From DASSHA01 sp035693145 (lineage in GTDB: Bacteria; Chloroflexota; Limnocylindria; Limnocylindrales; CSP1-4): a DNA stretch of 5,299 nucleotides. The stretch lies in the NCBI GenBank assembly GCA_035693145.1, contig DASSHA010000142.1:1-5299 (forward strand), written 5' to 3'. The position numbers were made by a program, and so were the translations under genes. A model generated the notes under the pieces. That model worked only from the letters and a program-made list of their open reading frames with translations, had not been told where the DNA came from and made no database searches. Below are positions 1-5,295 of this stretch, piece by piece (the stretch's first letter is position 1; each line of letters opens with the position of its first letter).

Positions 1-1
1 G

Positions 2-421
2 CTCGGCTCGCTCCTCTCGGCGCTCGGCTGGTTCGCCGTCGGGTCACTCGGCGCCGCGCTGCCCGCGATCGCCAACGGTGCGTCGATCGATGCCTGGGAC
101 CTCCGACTCGTCGCCGCGCCGATCGTCCTCGGCTGGGCGGCGCAGGCGATCGTCGGTTCGGCCGCCCATCTCCTGCCGGCGATCGGGCCGGGCGGCCCGG
201 CCGCCCATCGGGCGCTGCGCGGCGCGCTCGGCCGGTGGTGGCCCGCCCGCCTCGCCGCGCTCAACGGCGGCACGGCGCTCCTCGGTGTCGGGATGGTCGC
301 CGATGGCGCGGTCGCGGCGGCGTCCGGGCTCCTGCTCGCGGCCGGCGCGATCGTCGCGACGGCGCTCCTCGCGCTCGCCTCGATCGTCGCCAGCCGAGAG
401 GGACGTCAGGCGAACGTATAG
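2..421 (+). CDS. C-terminal part of a multi-pass membrane protein (5' end outside window)
   Basis: The frame beginning at base 2 is open from the window edge to a TAG at 419-421, giving 139 residues without a start codon, so this is the 3' end of a longer gene. The protein is dominated by hydrophobic stretches at about residues 1-24, 38-61, 85-103 and 104-130, and it ends in a short polar tail (SREGRQANV). A helix carries GWAAQAIVGSAAHLLPAI, with a single histidine (residue 56) inside the membrane segment. It is followed by a short loop and RWWPARLAALNGG. This style recalls membrane domains of NnrS-like or heme-copper-type proteins, including those fused to copper oxidases in Actinobacteria and Chloroflexota. 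That is an impression only, and the function is not assigned. Codon use (third-position G/C) supports real coding. The gene converges on the VKOR gene and its last 16 bases overlap that gene's end. Confidence 0.8.
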   Translation, partial: LGSLLSALGWFAVGSLGAALPAIANGASIDAWDLRLVAAPIVLGWAAQAIVGSAAHLLPAIGPGGPAAHRALRGALGRWWPARLAALNGGTALLGVGMVADGAVAAASGLLLAAGAIVATALLALASIVASREGRQANV

Positions 422-1029
422 CGTCGGCGGTGCGTCCAGACCCAGAGCGCGACGAGGAACCGGGCGAGGAGGCTGAGGCCGTAGGTCGCGCACCAGACGC
501 ACACGGCGCCGATGACGAACAGCTCGAGGTACGTGAAATAGCCCTCGAACATCACGCCGACGAGCGAGAGCCCGTAGTGGGCCGCCAGCAGGGTCGGCGC
601 GCCGCTTCGCCACCAGGCGAGGGCGAGCGCCAGCAAGACGAGCGAGAGGACGACGCCGCCGACGGCGACGGGGACGCCGGCGATCCGCGAGTAGGGGCTC
701 TGGGCGACGGTCTCGCAACCGTGCAGCGGACCGCACGCGGGCAGCCCACCGGACAGCTCGACGACCGAGAGGTACGAGGCGATCGACAGCCCGACGAGGT
801 CGAGGCCGGCGAGCAGCGCCGCCGGATGACGGAGCGCGGCGAGGACGGGATGCTGCGGGTGGGCGCCCGAACCGCGAGGCAGGACGACGAGCGCCGCGAG
901 CGCGAGCGGCCCCGCAAACCCGCCGACGACGAGCCACACGAGCGAGTCGCGCGCTCGGGTCGTGGCGACGAACGCCGACGTCAGCCCGAAGAGCAGGAAC
1001 CAGGCCGCGACGAAGGCGAGGACCTCCAT
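406..1029 (-). CDS. VKOR family membrane thiol-quinone oxidoreductase
   Basis: 207 residues. VKOR-family enzymes are inner-membrane proteins that reoxidise a DsbA/thioredoxin-like partner and reduce quinone, so they take the role of DsbB. Visible hallmarks are the periplasmic loop cysteine pair Cys99 and Cys105 (ACGPLHGCETV), followed by the family stretch SPYSRIAGVPVAVGG, and the redox CXXC Cys177-Val-Trp-Cys180 in the last helix. The four-helix VKOR core lies at about 70-91, 117-139, 146-165 and 167-196. Two further hydrophobic segments at about 3-20 and 31-51 precede it. The ATG overlaps the stop of the DsbA-like gene as TGATG. No strong ribosome binding site precedes it, so translation probably depends on the upstream gene. 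An open frame continues upstream within the DsbA-like gene, but the conserved protein and the coupling favour this start. The family call is firm; the exact physiological substrate is inferred. Confidence 0.93.
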   Translation of the reverse strand: MEVLAFVAAWFLLFGLTSAFVATTRARDSLVWLVVGGFAGPLALAALVVLPRGSGAHPQHPVLAALRHPAALLAGLDLVGLSIASYLSVVELSGGLPACGPLHGCETVAQSPYSRIAGVPVAVGGVVLSLVLLALALAWWRSGAPTLLAAHYGLSLVGVMFEGYFTYLELFVIGAVCVWCATYGLSLLARFLVALWVWTHRRRYTFA

Positions 1030-1916
1030 CAGCTCGGGCTGGCGGACGCCGCCGCAGCGGATGCTCCGGGCGAACCGCTCGGGAGGAGGCCCCGCAGGTA
1101 TGACGACAGGGCATCGTAGGTAGGCAGGCCCGAAATCGGCTGACCGCCGTTGACGACGAAGGTCGGCGTCGCGCTGATGCCGGCCGCGAGCGCGACGTTC
1201 GTCGCCGCCGTGACCTTCGCGCGTTCGGCGGGTCCGGCGAGGCACCCGGCGAAGGACGACTCGTCGAGCTCCACGCGCCCGGCGATCGCCCGCAGGCGAT
1301 CCGGCGAGAACGCGCCCTGGTTCTCGCCGTGCTGGTTCGCGTACAGCCAGGCGTGGTACTCCCAGTAGCGACCCTGCTCGCCGGCACAAGCCGCCGCCGT
1401 CGCCGCATCGAGCGACTCCGTCGAGCTGCCGCGATCGAGGAAGTCGACGTCATGGGCCACGATCCGCAGCAGGCCCGGGCGGACGAAGTCGTCGACCAGC
1501 CGGCTCAGCTGCTCGTTCGAGAACTGGCCGCAGATCGGGCACTGGAAATCCTCGGTGATCTCCATGGTCAACGGCGCGTTCGCGCTGCCGAGCGAACCCG
1601 GCGTGTCGCCGAGGTCTCCGGGTGGGATCTCGGCGGGCGCCGCGAAGCTCGCATCGGGGCCGCCGGCCGCGGCGCCGCCGGTGGCCGCGGGCTTCTGGAG
1701 CAGGACGATCGCGGCGATGAGGACGACGCCCGCCACGAGCGCGCCGATCGTCGCGAGGACGGCAAGCGAGGGTCCCGTCGAGCTCGTGCCGCGCGGCCCG
1801 TGGGCGCGTCCGGTCGCGGTGGAGCGTGGCTCCTGGCTTCGCCGGGCGCGCTCGGCACGGCGACGCTCGCGACGCGCGGTCGTGGCGGCCGGGCGTGATC
1901 GATCGTTCGAGGACAT
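1029..1916 (-). CDS. Membrane-anchored DsbA-like thiol:disulfide oxidoreductase
   Basis: 295 residues. The N terminus (1-47) is strongly basic (for example ARRERRRAERARR) and precedes one membrane helix at about 50-73, so the protein should be anchored with its catalytic domain outside. A Gly/Ala/Pro-rich linker leads to a thioredoxin-fold domain of the DsbA / Thioredoxin_4 kind from about 105. It has the active site Cys126-Pro-Ile-Cys129 after EITEDFQ, a helical insert with GRYWEYHAWLYANQ, and the cis-proline loop ATPTFVVNG (Pro251). Cys177 and Cys225 are a plausible structural disulfide. The tail from 280 is a low-complexity Ser/Ala/Pro stretch. The family role is to form disulfides in exported proteins; the adjacent VKOR is the expected reoxidant. 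The ATG at 1916 has GGAG four bases upstream. No signal-peptidase cleavage site is evident. A reductant or isomerase role cannot be excluded from sequence. Confidence 0.92.
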   Translation of the reverse strand: MSSNDRSRPAATTARRERRRAERARRSQEPRSTATGRAHGPRGTSSTGPSLAVLATIGALVAGVVLIAAIVLLQKPAATGGAAAGGPDASFAAPAEIPPGDLGDTPGSLGSANAPLTMEITEDFQCPICGQFSNEQLSRLVDDFVRPGLLRIVAHDVDFLDRGSSTESLDAATAAACAGEQGRYWEYHAWLYANQHGENQGAFSPDRLRAIAGRVELDESSFAGCLAGPAERAKVTAATNVALAAGISATPTFVVNGGQPISGLPTYDALSSYLRGLLPSGSPGASAAAASASPS

Positions 1917-1920
1917 GGTT

Positions 1921-1924
1921 CTCC
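1921..1924 (-). promoter_or_regulatory. Ribosome binding site of the DsbA-like gene
   Basis: On the minus strand the sequence reads CGGAGAACC directly before the ATG at 1916. GGAG is separated from the start by four bases, which is short but usable and supports this start. Confidence 0.5.
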
Positions 1925-1939
1925 GGTCTGGGGGCGTCC

Positions 1940-1945
1940 ATCGTA
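1940..1945 (-). promoter_or_regulatory. Candidate -10 element for the dsbA-like/VKOR operon
   Basis: The minus strand reads TACGAT, matching the key first, second, fifth and sixth positions of the -10 hexamer TATAAT. It would place transcription start near 1933, about 17 bases before the ATG, with the ribosome binding site inside the short leader. No convincing -35 is seen at the usual distance. The neighbouring upstream gene is followed by a hairpin, so a separate promoter here makes sense. Confidence 0.35.
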
Positions 1946-2019
1946 GGCACGGGCCGACGATGGCGCGGTCGGCGCGTCGAACGCTGCGAGGATCGCCGGC
2001 CCGTTCGACGTCCGCCAGG

Positions 2020-2050
2020 GCCGAGCGGCACGACGGGCGGGCCGTTCGGC
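2020..2050 (-). terminator. Hairpin directly after the ribokinase stop, candidate T-less terminator
   Basis: Arms at 2041-2050 and 2020-2029 pair on the minus-strand transcript (GCCGAACGGC with GCCGCTCGGC) over ten positions with one A-C mismatch, enclosing an 11-base loop. The hairpin starts at the base immediately after the ribokinase TGA (2053-2051). There is no T tract after it, so intrinsic termination is uncertain. In very GC-rich genomes such hairpins are often proposed as terminators or 3' end stabilisers. Confidence 0.4.
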
Positions 2051-3052
2051 TCAGGCGAGCGCGGCCTCGAGCTCAGTTCTCGTCGGCATCCCGGCTCGCG
2101 CACCGGGGCGCGTCGTGGCGAGGGCGCCGGCGACGACCGCCCGGCCGACCGCGTCGCGCAGGCCGACGCCGAGCGCGAGCGACGCCGCGAGACAGCCGCT
2201 GAACGCGTCTCCGGCACCGGTCGTGTCGACGACCCGAACCGTCGGCGCGGGCACGTCGACGGCGGCGGCGCCGCCGGCGGCGGCGGCGCCGGCGGCCGCC
2301 GCTTCGACGAGGAGCGCGCCCGCGCCCCCGAGCGTCACGACGACGGCGGTCGCGACGCCGCCGCCGTCCGGGCTGGCCGCGAGGAGGCTCCGACTGGCAG
2401 CTTGTGGGTCCGCCAGCTCGAGGGCTGCCCGGCCGGCGGCCTCGCGGTCGAGCCGGGCGAGCGCGGCGAGCTCGGTCCGGTTCGGCGTCAGGACGTCGGT
2501 CAGCTCGAGCGCCCGGCGACCGATGCCGTCGGCCGGCGCCGGGTTGAGGAGCACGCGAGCATGCGCGCCCCGGGCCGTGGAAAGGGCCGCGAGGACGGCC
2601 GCTGCCGGGATCTCGTTCGAGACGAGGACGACGTCGTCACGCGTGGGACCAATGGCCGCCAGCGCCTGGCGGACGGCGTCGGCGGTCAGCCGGCCGTTCG
2701 CGCCGCCGGCGACGCTGATCGCGTTCTCGCCGTCGGGGCCGACGAGGATGAGCGCGACTCCCGTCGGCACGCCCGGGACGATCGCCAGCGCGGAGACGTC
2801 GACGCCGTCCGCCTCGAGCGCATCCCGTGCCACGGTTCCGAGGGCGTCGTCGCCGACGGCGCCGACGAAGAGCGTGACGGCGCCGAGCCGCGCCGCGGCA
2901 ACGGCCTGGTTCGCACCCTTGCCGCCATGATGCTGGCCGAACGTCCCGCCGGCCACGGTCTCGCCCGGTCCCGGCAGACGCGCACCCGTGACGACGAGGT
3001 CCTCGTTGACCGACCCGACGACGATGACCCGTCCCGTGCTGCGACCCTCCAC
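2051..3052 (-). CDS. rbsK: Ribokinase, PfkB family sugar kinase
   Basis: 333 residues, somewhat longer than the 309 of E. coli ribokinase. It phosphorylates D-ribose to ribose 5-phosphate with ATP in the cytoplasm. Ribokinase landmarks appear in order: GSVNEDLVV near the N terminus (Asn16, Asp18, sugar contacts), GGKGANQA at 43-50 (PfkB signature 1), SNEIP with Glu147, the NxxE motif Asn191-Glu194 in LTPNRTEL, and DTTGAGDAFSG at 276-286 with catalytic base Asp282 (PfkB signature 2). The C-terminal GMPTRTEL is typical of ribokinases. An Ala/Gly-rich insert at about 251-264 accounts for part of the extra length. The start is GTG; no good ribosome binding site lies at the right distance, but no other start codon exists in frame before the conserved VIVVGS strand. 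No ribose transporter or regulator is adjacent, so another pentose or nucleoside-derived sugar is possible as substrate. Confidence 0.93.
   Translation of the reverse strand: MEGRSTGRVIVVGSVNEDLVVTGARLPGPGETVAGGTFGQHHGGKGANQAVAAARLGAVTLFVGAVGDDALGTVARDALEADGVDVSALAIVPGVPTGVALILVGPDGENAISVAGGANGRLTADAVRQALAAIGPTRDDVVLVSNEIPAAAVLAALSTARGAHARVLLNPAPADGIGRRALELTDVLTPNRTELAALARLDREAAGRAALELADPQAASRSLLAASPDGGGVATAVVVTLGGAGALLVEAAAAGAAAAGGAAAVDVPAPTVRVVDTTGAGDAFSGCLAASLALGVGLRDAVGRAVVAGALATTRPGARAGMPTRTELEAALA
2261..2303. repeat. GCC/GGC trinucleotide-rich tract inside rbsK
   Basis: A low-complexity run of GGC/GCC triplets, in frame with the ribokinase gene, encodes the Ala/Gly-rich residues AAAAGAAAAGGAAA just before the conserved strand leading to DTTGAGDAF. 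It remains in frame and does not break the protein. Confidence 0.6.
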
Positions 3053-3077
3053 GCCGGCTGCGCGACCGTCCTCAGGA

Positions 3078-3109
3078 GATCGCGCGCCCGACGAGAGGTG
3101 CGCGCGATC
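3078..3109 (-). terminator. Perfect 10-bp inverted repeat between the SDR gene and rbsK
   Basis: GATCGCGCGC at 3078-3087 is the exact reverse complement of GCGCGCGATC at 3100-3109, with a 12-base loop between. It begins seven bases after the dehydrogenase stop codon (3119-3117) and lies 25 bases before the ribokinase start, within a 64-base gap. No T run follows on the minus strand. It could be a terminator, an attenuator or a 3' stabilising hairpin. Confidence 0.5.
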
Positions 3110-3116
3110 CGGCGAA

Positions 3117-3938
3117 TCAGGCGCCCGTGACGAACTCGCCGCCGTCGACCCGGATGACGTTTCCGCTGACGAAATCGAGGCCCTCGCCGGAGAGCGCGAC
3201 GATCGCGTTCGCGACGTCCGCGGTCGTCGTCAGCCGGCCCGTCGGGTTCCGTGCCGTCGCCGCCCCGATGATCGCCTCGTGCTCGGGGATCTTCATGAGC
3301 GCCGGCGTGACCGTGACCCCGGCCTGGATCGCGTTCACCGTGATCCCCGTTCCGAGCCGCGCAAGCTCCATCGCGAGCTGGCGGCAGTGCGATTCGAGCG
3401 CGGCCTTGGCCGAGGAGACGACGCCGTACGACGGCACGACCCGGGCCGAGCCCTCGGACGTCATCGCGTAGACCCGCGAGCCCGCCTCGAGGAAGCCGCC
3501 CCGGTAGAGGTCCTGGACCCAGTAGACGAGGCTGTTCGCCATCACGTCCTGGGTCATCTCCATCTTCCTGCGGTCGACCGCCGCCTTCGGATCGTCCGAG
3601 ATGAACGGGACGAGCGAGCCGAAGGCGAGCGAGTGCATGACGACCCGGACGTAGGGCTTCGTCCCGTCCGCGCGCCGCTCATCGAACCGCGCGCGCAGCC
3701 GCCCGAGGGCGTCGGCGCGCTTCTCGTCGTCTGCCGCGTTCATGTTCACGAAGAGGGCCTCGGAGCCGGCGGCCGCGATCCGCTCCCTGACCTCCTCGAC
3801 GTGGGCGAGGGCCGCCCGGAAGTCGAGATGGATGCCGCAGATCCGGTAGCCGGCCCGCGCGAGCGCGACGGCGGTCGCCTCGCCCATGCCCGACGACGCG
3901 CCGAGGATCAGCGCCCATCGCTCACGGTCGTCGGCCAT
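3117..3938 (-). CDS. SDR-family oxidoreductase resembling enoyl-ACP reductases (FabI/FabL-like)
   Basis: 273 residues from the ATG chosen here. It is a single-domain Rossmann protein of the short-chain dehydrogenase/reductase superfamily, cytoplasmic and NAD(P)H-dependent. The nucleotide-binding loop is GASSGMG at 13-19. The active-site tyrosine and lysine are Tyr171 and Lys178 with six residues between (SYGVVSSAKAAL), the Y-x6-K spacing of FabI/FabL, rather than the classical Y-x3-K. HSLAF at 102-106 resembles the HSIAF of FabI, and the ending VNAIQAG...NPTGRL...VIRVDGG resembles FabL. This suggests reduction of an enoyl thioester or a related carbonyl, but no fatty-acid genes are adjacent, so the substrate is not assigned. 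The ATG at 3938 has an excellent purine-rich ribosome binding site. A GTG at 3959 would add seven residues, six of them encoded by that site itself, so it is less likely. Confidence 0.88.
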   Translation of the reverse strand: MADDRERWALILGASSGMGEATAVALARAGYRICGIHLDFRAALAHVEEVRERIAAAGSEALFVNMNAADDEKRADALGRLRARFDERRADGTKPYVRVVMHSLAFGSLVPFISDDPKAAVDRRKMEMTQDVMANSLVYWVQDLYRGGFLEAGSRVYAMTSEGSARVVPSYGVVSSAKAALESHCRQLAMELARLGTGITVNAIQAGVTVTPALMKIPEHEAIIGAATARNPTGRLTTTADVANAIVALSGEGLDFVSGNVIRVDGGEFVTGA

Positions 3939-3942
3939 CGAA

Positions 3943-3954
3943 CCCTCCTCCTCG
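3943..3954 (-). promoter_or_regulatory. Strong Shine-Dalgarno deciding the SDR start
   Basis: The minus strand reads CGAGGAGGAGGG followed by TTCG and ATG. This is the clearest ribosome binding site in the window and it favours ATG 3938 over the upstream in-frame GTG at 3959, which would translate through it. Confidence 0.75.
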
Positions 3955-3977
3955 CCCACCGCTCGTTCGGCCGCCCC

Positions 3978-3983
3978 AATCTA
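3978..3983 (-). promoter_or_regulatory. Candidate -10 element for the SDR gene
   Basis: The minus strand reads CCGCTAGATT, whose TAGATT matches four of six -10 positions, including the conserved first two and the last. Transcription would start near 3971, leaving a leader of about 33 bases that contains the strong ribosome binding site. The -35 position would fall in the palindrome at 3997-4012 and shows no TTGACA-like match. Confidence 0.35.
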
Positions 3984-3996
3984 GCGGCTGGTCGCT

Positions 3997-4012
3997 CGCG
4001 ACGTACGTCGCG
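3997..4012. promoter_or_regulatory. Perfect 16-bp palindrome, candidate operator
   Basis: CGCGACGTACGTCGCG is identical to its own reverse complement, with no spacer. It lies in the 122-base region between the divergent dehydrogenase and PLDc_N genes. It coincides with the expected -35 region of the leftward promoter and ends nine bases before the -35 of the rightward promoter. A homodimeric regulator bound here could act on both. No regulator gene is present in the window. Confidence 0.5.
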
Positions 4013-4021
4013 GGGTCGCGC

Positions 4022-4051
4022 TTGACGCTCGCCCGACGGGGCCGCTAGCGT
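4022..4051 (+). promoter_or_regulatory. Candidate promoter of the PLDc_N/ABC operon
   Basis: TTGACG at 4022-4027 matches five of six -35 positions. After 18 bases it is followed by TAGCGT at 4046-4051, a TAnnnT-type -10. Transcription would start about 4058-4061, at or next to the GTG start codon at 4061, implying a leaderless or nearly leaderless message. Confidence 0.5.
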
Positions 4052-4060
4052 CGGACGGCC

Positions 4061-4282
4061 GTGCCCGAGCTGTCGACCCTCCAGATCGTCGCGCTCCTGG
4101 CACCGATCGTGATCCTCCAGCTCGGGCTGATGATCGCGGCGTTGATCGACCTCGACCGTTCCGACCGCCGCGTTCGCGGCGGCAGCAAGATCGTCTGGGC
4201 CCTCATCGTCGTCTTCCTCAACCTCGTCGGCCCGATCCTCTATTTCGTCGTCGGTCGCGAGGAACGCTGGTCGGACGAATGA
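4061..4282 (+). CDS. Small PLDc_N-domain membrane protein
   Basis: 73 residues with two membrane helices at about 8-30 and 44-64, joined by a charged loop (DLDRSDRRVRGGSK). The pattern of LMIAALIDL, then a basic loop, W46, NLVGPILYFVVGR and a short charged tail fits the Phospholipase_D-nuclease N-terminal (PLDc_N) domain. The domain stands alone here, without a phospholipase part. Its biochemical role is unknown. In Bacillus subtilis the comparable YxlE sits beside the ABC ATPase YxlF and permease YxlG and is linked to control of sigma-Y. Here the stop overlaps the ABC ATPase start as ATGA, so the two are co-translated, and an accessory or regulatory role for the transporter is likely. The GTG start has no ribosome binding site but lies just after a candidate promoter. 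Confidence 0.85.
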   Translation: MPELSTLQIVALLAPIVILQLGLMIAALIDLDRSDRRVRGGSKIVWALIVVFLNLVGPILYFVVGREERWSDE

Positions 4283-5295
4283 CGGACGAAGCGCCGTCGG
4301 TCCAGTCGGCCGGCCTCGCCGTCAACGTCCGCGGCCTGCGCAAGCGGTTCGGCGACGTCCTCGCGCTCGACCGGCTCGATCTCGACGTGCCCGCGGGCTC
4401 GGTGTTCGGGCTGCTCGGGCCGAACGGCGCCGGCAAGACGACGGCGATCCGGATCCTCACGGGGCTCGCGCGGCCCACCGCAGGTCGCGTCGAGCTGTTC
4501 GGACGCGCCGCCGCGGAGGTCGTCCGCGCGGGACGGGTCGGCTACCTGCCGCAGGAGCCCCGCTTCTACGGCTGGATGCGCGGCCGGGAGCTGCTCGACC
4601 TCGTCGGCAGGCTCCACGGCATGGGCGACGACACGAGGCCGGCCCGGGTCGCGGCGGCGCTGGCCGCCGCCGGGCTGGCCGCGGCCGGCGACCGCCGGAT
4701 CGGCACGTACTCCGGCGGGATGCGCCAGCGGCTCGGGATCGCCCAGGCGCTCCTCCCCGAACCCGACCTGCTCGTCCTCGACGAGCCCGTCAGCTCGCTC
4801 GACCCGGCCGGCCGCCGCGAGGTGCTCGAGGTGATCGCGAGCCTCCGCGGCCTGACGACTGTCGTGCTCTCGACCCACGTCCTGTCCGACGTGGAGCGTG
4901 TCTGCGACCGGGTGGCGATCCTCGACCGCGGTCGGCTGGTGACCGAAGGCTCGCTCTCGACGCTGCTCGCCGGACGGGCGACGACGTCGTTCCGGATCGA
5001 GCCCGAGCCCGGCCACGCCGAGGTCGTCGCCGGGCTCGTCGAACGGCTCCGGAACCAGCCGTGGGCACGACACGTGGAGGTCGCTGCGAGCGACGGCCCG
5101 ATCACGGTGTCGACCGACGAGCCCGCGCTCGCGGGCCCCGCGATCCTTCGGGCGGTCGCCGACGCCGGCGTGGAGGTCCGCTCCTTCAGCCGCGTCCAGC
5201 CGACGCTCGAGGACCTCTTCCTCGAGCTCGTCGGCCATCCCGCCCCGGAGGATCTCGACGGGCGCGGCTTCGTCCGACGGCGGAGCGGGACGTGA
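4279..5295 (+). CDS. ABC transporter ATP-binding protein (ABC-2 exporter type)
   Basis: 338 residues. This is the cytoplasmic ATPase that powers an ABC transporter. All motifs are intact: Walker A GPNGAGKT at 47-54, Q-loop Gln92 (YLPQEP), signature YSGGMRQR at 144-151, Walker B LLVLDEP at 164-170 with catalytic Glu169, D-loop SSLD at 172-175, and switch His200 (STH). After the roughly 230-residue nucleotide-binding domain, a C-terminal region of about 235-320 ends in SRVQPTLEDLFLELV, as in the DUF4162-type tail of CcmA/YxlF-like exporter ATPases. These usually pair with a separate ABC-2 permease for drugs, lipids or peptides; the substrate cannot be read from sequence. The start overlaps the PLDc_N stop by ATGA. 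A GAGGAA lies 14 bases upstream, too far to be strong, so coupling is likely. The stop overlaps a possible next start as GTGA. Confidence 0.94.
   Translation: MTDEAPSVQSAGLAVNVRGLRKRFGDVLALDRLDLDVPAGSVFGLLGPNGAGKTTAIRILTGLARPTAGRVELFGRAAAEVVRAGRVGYLPQEPRFYGWMRGRELLDLVGRLHGMGDDTRPARVAAALAAAGLAAAGDRRIGTYSGGMRQRLGIAQALLPEPDLLVLDEPVSSLDPAGRREVLEVIASLRGLTTVVLSTHVLSDVERVCDRVAILDRGRLVTEGSLSTLLAGRATTSFRIEPEPGHAEVVAGLVERLRNQPWARHVEVAASDGPITVSTDEPALAGPAILRAVADAGVEVRSFSRVQPTLEDLFLELVGHPAPEDLDGRGFVRRRSGT

Larger units (their letters stand above)
1917..2050. other. Intergenic region between rbsK and the dsbA-like gene
   Basis: 134 bases without a supported gene. From the ribokinase side it holds a hairpin immediately after the stop, and near the other end a TACGAT -10 candidate and a GGAG ribosome binding site. 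This arrangement suggests that the thiol-oxidation operon is transcribed independently of ribokinase. Confidence 0.6.

Noticed and set aside
1030..1389. N-terminal extension of the VKOR frame upstream to 1389
   Set aside because: The extension lies inside the DsbA-like gene, is Arg-rich and unlike VKOR, while ATG 1029 couples exactly to the upstream stop.
44..1453. A 469-codon open frame on the minus strand across the membrane protein, VKOR and DsbA-like genes
   Set aside because: It is extremely Arg/Ser/Pro-rich, overlaps three well-supported genes in another frame and shows no family features.
1826..3130. A 434-codon open frame on the plus strand covering rbsK and beyond
   Set aside because: It is antisense to ribokinase with all its motifs, spans an intergenic region, and is Arg/Asp/Gly-rich with no recognisable domain, as expected for shadow frames in high-GC DNA.
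2988..4025. A 345-codon plus-strand frame antisense to the SDR gene
   Set aside because: The opposite strand encodes a clear dehydrogenase with an excellent ribosome binding site; this frame is Arg/Asp-rich and without a domain.
4240..5238. A 332-codon minus-strand frame antisense to the ABC ATPase
   Set aside because: The plus strand carries every ABC ATPase motif intact; this frame looks like the usual antisense shadow.
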